A stretch of 64,000 bases of DNA, from positions 3,596,001-3,660,000 of the forward strand of contig NC_135242.1 of assembly GCF_947623445.1 (NCBI RefSeq). The letters are read 5' to 3'. The stretch comes from Clavelina lepadiformis (taxonomy: Eukaryota > Chordata > Ascidiacea > Aplousobranchia > Clavelinidae). The translations under genes were made by a program, and so were the position numbers. The notes under the pieces were generated by a model. The model saw only the letters and a program-made list of their open reading frames with translations, did no database searches and was not told the DNA's origin. This document shows positions 61,301-64,000 of this stretch, one piece after another. The first letter of the stretch is position 1. Each line of letters starts with the position of its first letter.

Positions 61301-63248
61301 AGACCTTGATCAAATGTCACTCGATTCAGATGAAATTGTTGACGATATGATTGACATTGGCAGTGGTAGAACATGCAAAAAATTAAATGTTTAGTTATGT
61401 TGTAAAAATTACAATTTTACTAAACGTAAGTTTAACAATATTTAATCACTTTAAATAAGGAAAGAAACAATTATGTTATCCATCTAAAAATTATGAGCTG
61501 CGAGGATATCAACACGAACTTGCTAATTTGGCTAAAAGAGGCAAAAATGTCATTATATGTGCCCCTCCAGGTAAAGACAAAGTGAAACTTCATTACTTGA
61601 CAAATAAAAACTTTTAATTTTTTTATGTTTAAAAATTCTTTTTTACATGATTTCATTTGATGTATTTTATGGCTATGGCTTTCTTAACTCATTTAATTCA
61701 CTAAAACTTTTACCAACAGTTTTTGGTGTTTTATAGGCGCTGGAAAAACTCTTGTTGCTGCAAATATAATACAAAATTATTATGAAACTTGTGGAAATGA
61801 AGAAACAAAACGTAAAGTTTTATTTTTTACTCCTACAATTGTTCTAGCTCAACAGCAAAATGACAGATTTAAGGAGTATCTGCCATCAAAATACATGTAA
61901 TAGTACAGTGAAATGGTGAACTGATGCCAGCGCAGTGTATCACGATACGGCATGAGCCATATTTAAAACCAAGAGTAATGTAATAATTTTTTAACACTTT
62001 TTGTTTTGCCAGAACTGATTATCGTTGTGGAAATGGTGACAATGCATCTCTTCTGGGAGTGAAGGATTTAGATGTTGTGGTTTTGACTCCAAAACTTTTG
62101 TTAAATGAACTGAATGTAAGTTTAAGGTTATTGAAATCATAGTTTTTTTATACAAAAATCCCCTATTGCATGATGGAAGAATTAGAGAAAAGGAGATTTT
62201 AACACAGAGTGTCTCATTTTACAGAGTGATGACAAACAGAAATTTGTTTATAAACTCAATGAGTTTGGAATGTTGATATATGATGAATGTCATCACTGTA
62301 GAGGTGGCCACCCTTACAATAACTTAATGAGGAAATATTTTGGACTTCAAAATGATTTAGACAAGCTACCTCAAGTACAGATAAACAGTTTCTGTTGCAT
62401 TGATCTATTTACATTTGTTTTGCTAACTTTTATGACCGTGCATACCTATTTATAATAGTGAGAACTTCCAATGGCTGAATGACAACAATAAGTCATAAGT
62501 TTTTTGTTGCAACATTTAAGTTACACTGAAACATTAGTCTCTGAATGGTCATTTTTACTTTGATAAGCTTTGAGATGCTTGCAATAAAATTGTCATACAA
62601 TTTTTATTACTTTACCATTAATTGTGCAAAGCCAAAATATGATGCTAAGCTTTGTTTTGGCAAAGCCCTTGGAGTTTAAAACAAACAAGGTGGCAAAAAT
62701 TGAATCGTGTTACATGTTGGTAGGTTAGCATGGCCACTAAATCCACATCATACTTAAATAACTTTATTAACTAAATGCTACTATTTAAGATAACAGGTAT
62801 TTATGGAGAATTTTGTTCAACTTTTTAAAAATAAAACAGGTTATTGGCCTGACTGCTACTCTGGGTATTGGAAAGGCAAAAACTAAGGATGCAGCCTTGC
62901 TAGAAATGAAGCAGTTGTGTGCTAATCTTAATTCAGTTGCTGGTGTTGTGACTGTTCGTGACTCACAGAATAAGAAAGAAATGGAGAAACACATTGCAAA
63001 TCCAGATGAAAGTAACTTAAACTTTTTTCTGATGATAACCTTTTTATTTTGGAAAAAAAATTGAAGAAAGATTCTGTTTTTAGCTTTTACCCCTTTTTTA
63101 TTTGTGGAAATTACATAATTGTGAATTTTGAGGTCAAAATTGTATTTTTCAGGCCGATTACCAATGAATATGGAAAGGGGTGATCCTTTTTTTAAAGAAG
63201 TCACAGCTTTGATGAAAAACATTGAACAGGTTATGAAACACTTTGCAG
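58330..63248 (+). CDS. RIG-I-like receptor (RLR), tandem copy C, 3' end outside window, in-frame TGA in CARD1
   Basis: Thirteen exons are visible: 58330-58435, 58965-59093, 59230-59416, 59832-60019, 60614-60672, 61006-61119, 61278-61365, 61460-61570, 61737-61896, 62013-62115, 62225-62374, 62840-63011 and 63153-63248. Exon phases match copies A and B. The sequence keeps APPGAGKT, YDECHH and TAT. Exon 2 contains TGA at 59060-59062 (codon 68), where A and B have CAG, within the CARD1 segment IYQSFLDAL. All other visible exons are open, so the copy may be a recent null allele, may make a protein from a downstream start lacking CARD1 (an ATG lies in exon 3), or may be an early pseudogene. Exons 14-21, including helicase motif VI and the RNA-binding C-terminal domain, would lie past the window. 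Confidence 0.85.
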
Positions 63249-64000
63249 GTTTGTTTTTATTTTAGCTTTCCATGTTTGTATTGTTTAGCTCAGTGGTTCT
63301 CAAAATTCTAGGGGACTTGCAAGGTGTTGCCTGAGATGGCGCCAAAAATGAACAAAATTCGTATTCATTAGAACATAAATCTAATCAACTGATTTAATTT
63401 TTGTCAAGATTAAGCTTTCTCTAACATACACTTTGCACTTCAAATCGCACGTACCATGATTTGTAAGAAAATATTTTTTTTGTTTGTTACATAATAAAAT
63501 TACTGCAAATCATATTGACCGGGATGTTGTCACGCTTATTTTGTAACAGTGACAATTTTCTTGAAAACCTTTACAAAAGTGATTTCTCATATGTCTGGTT
63601 TCCACATATAAGTTACGGTAAAGCAATAGGTATTTAGTAAAAGTACTGTACAGTATTGGAAAGATTTATTACCGGTATTTTTCCTCAGCAGAAGCAGGTA
63701 GAAGTACAAAAATAAACTCCACCCATTGTTTTATTGTGCACTGAACGTGAGTTAATACAAATGCTCAGTCATTTAAAATACATGCAAATTTAGGGTCGAC
63801 TAATGCGCCATGAATGTGTATATGGTTTCAAAGGCACCGCTGGTTCAGCTAACCAACAAATATTCGTTATGACAACAATCAGGAGCAAACATGGTCGATG
63901 CCTTGCTTGACGACATTAGTTTACGAGCCATAAAAACGTTATAATTACTTACCGTACATTACAAAGTATTGCAAATTAGTGAGTAAACGTTATAAACTCC
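63249..64000. other. Intron 13 of RLR copy C, continuing past the window
   Basis: The exon 13 donor (GCAG then GTTTGT) opens an intron whose acceptor was not found before the window end. Copies A and B have introns of only 191 and 84 bp here, so this one has expanded, at least partly through a transposon end at 63291. Confidence 0.5.
63291..63310. mobile_element. hAT-type left terminus in RLR copy C intron 13
   Basis: CAGTGGTTCTCAAAATTCTA shares its first 14 bases with the MITE end at 33422. The opposite terminus was not found before 64000, so the element is either larger than 700 bp or a broken end. Confidence 0.5.

Noticed and set aside
1..64000. CRISPR arrays, operons or prokaryotic defence systems
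   Set aside because: No direct-repeat/spacer structure was seen, and the spliced animal genes show that this is nuclear eukaryotic DNA.

Overview
This is a eukaryotic nuclear window. It is AT-rich, its genes are split by many GT-AG introns, and it carries non-LTR retrotransposon remnants, a tRNA-derived SINE and hAT and pogo/Tigger-type MITEs. The gene content is animal: F-actin capping protein alpha, FAM32A, ABHD14 hydrolases, a sushi/EAR-repeat secreted protein and RIG-I-like receptors carrying CARDs. My best guess is an invertebrate deuterostome, most likely a tunicate. Species cannot be fixed from sequence alone. Several genes have a pyrimidine-rich acceptor just upstream of the start codon, which would suit either a 5' UTR intron or spliced-leader trans-splicing.

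Layout: (1) 1-7.2 kb holds two tandem ABHD14-type alpha/beta hydrolase genes (+), separated by a 5'-truncated LINE and a SINE. The second keeps the Ser/Asp/His triad; the first has lost the Ser and the His. (2) 8.1-14.3 kb holds a minus-strand gene for a secreted protein with two sushi domains followed by EAR/EPTP propeller repeats. (3) 14.3-26.4 kb has no recognisable gene but holds two hAT MITEs with perfect 8-bp target duplications. (4) 26.4-29.3 kb is a complete nine-exon CAPZA gene (+). (5) 31.1-31.5 kb is an intronless FAM32A gene (-), followed by a THAP-domain fragment (-). (6) 36.3-64 kb is a tandem array of three RIG-I-like receptor (RLR) genes (+): copy A (36284-46022, 21 exons, 995 codons), copy B (48966-56877, 21 exons, 1002 codons) and copy C (58330 to the window end, 13 exons visible). 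A retrotransposon lies in copy A intron 17; a pogo/Tigger MITE and a second copy of the same retrotransposon lie between A and B.

The RLR array is the centre of interest. Each complete copy encodes two N-terminal CARD-like domains, a variable acidic linker, a DECH-box helicase and a zinc-binding C-terminal domain, the layout of cytosolic viral-RNA sensors. All exon junctions are in matching positions and phases. Copy C has an in-frame TGA in the first CARD. Similarity between copies changes sharply from exon to exon, which suggests gene conversion. One block in intron 1 is inverted between A and B. All coordinates come from reading splice signals and reading frames by eye; no alignment or database search was run.
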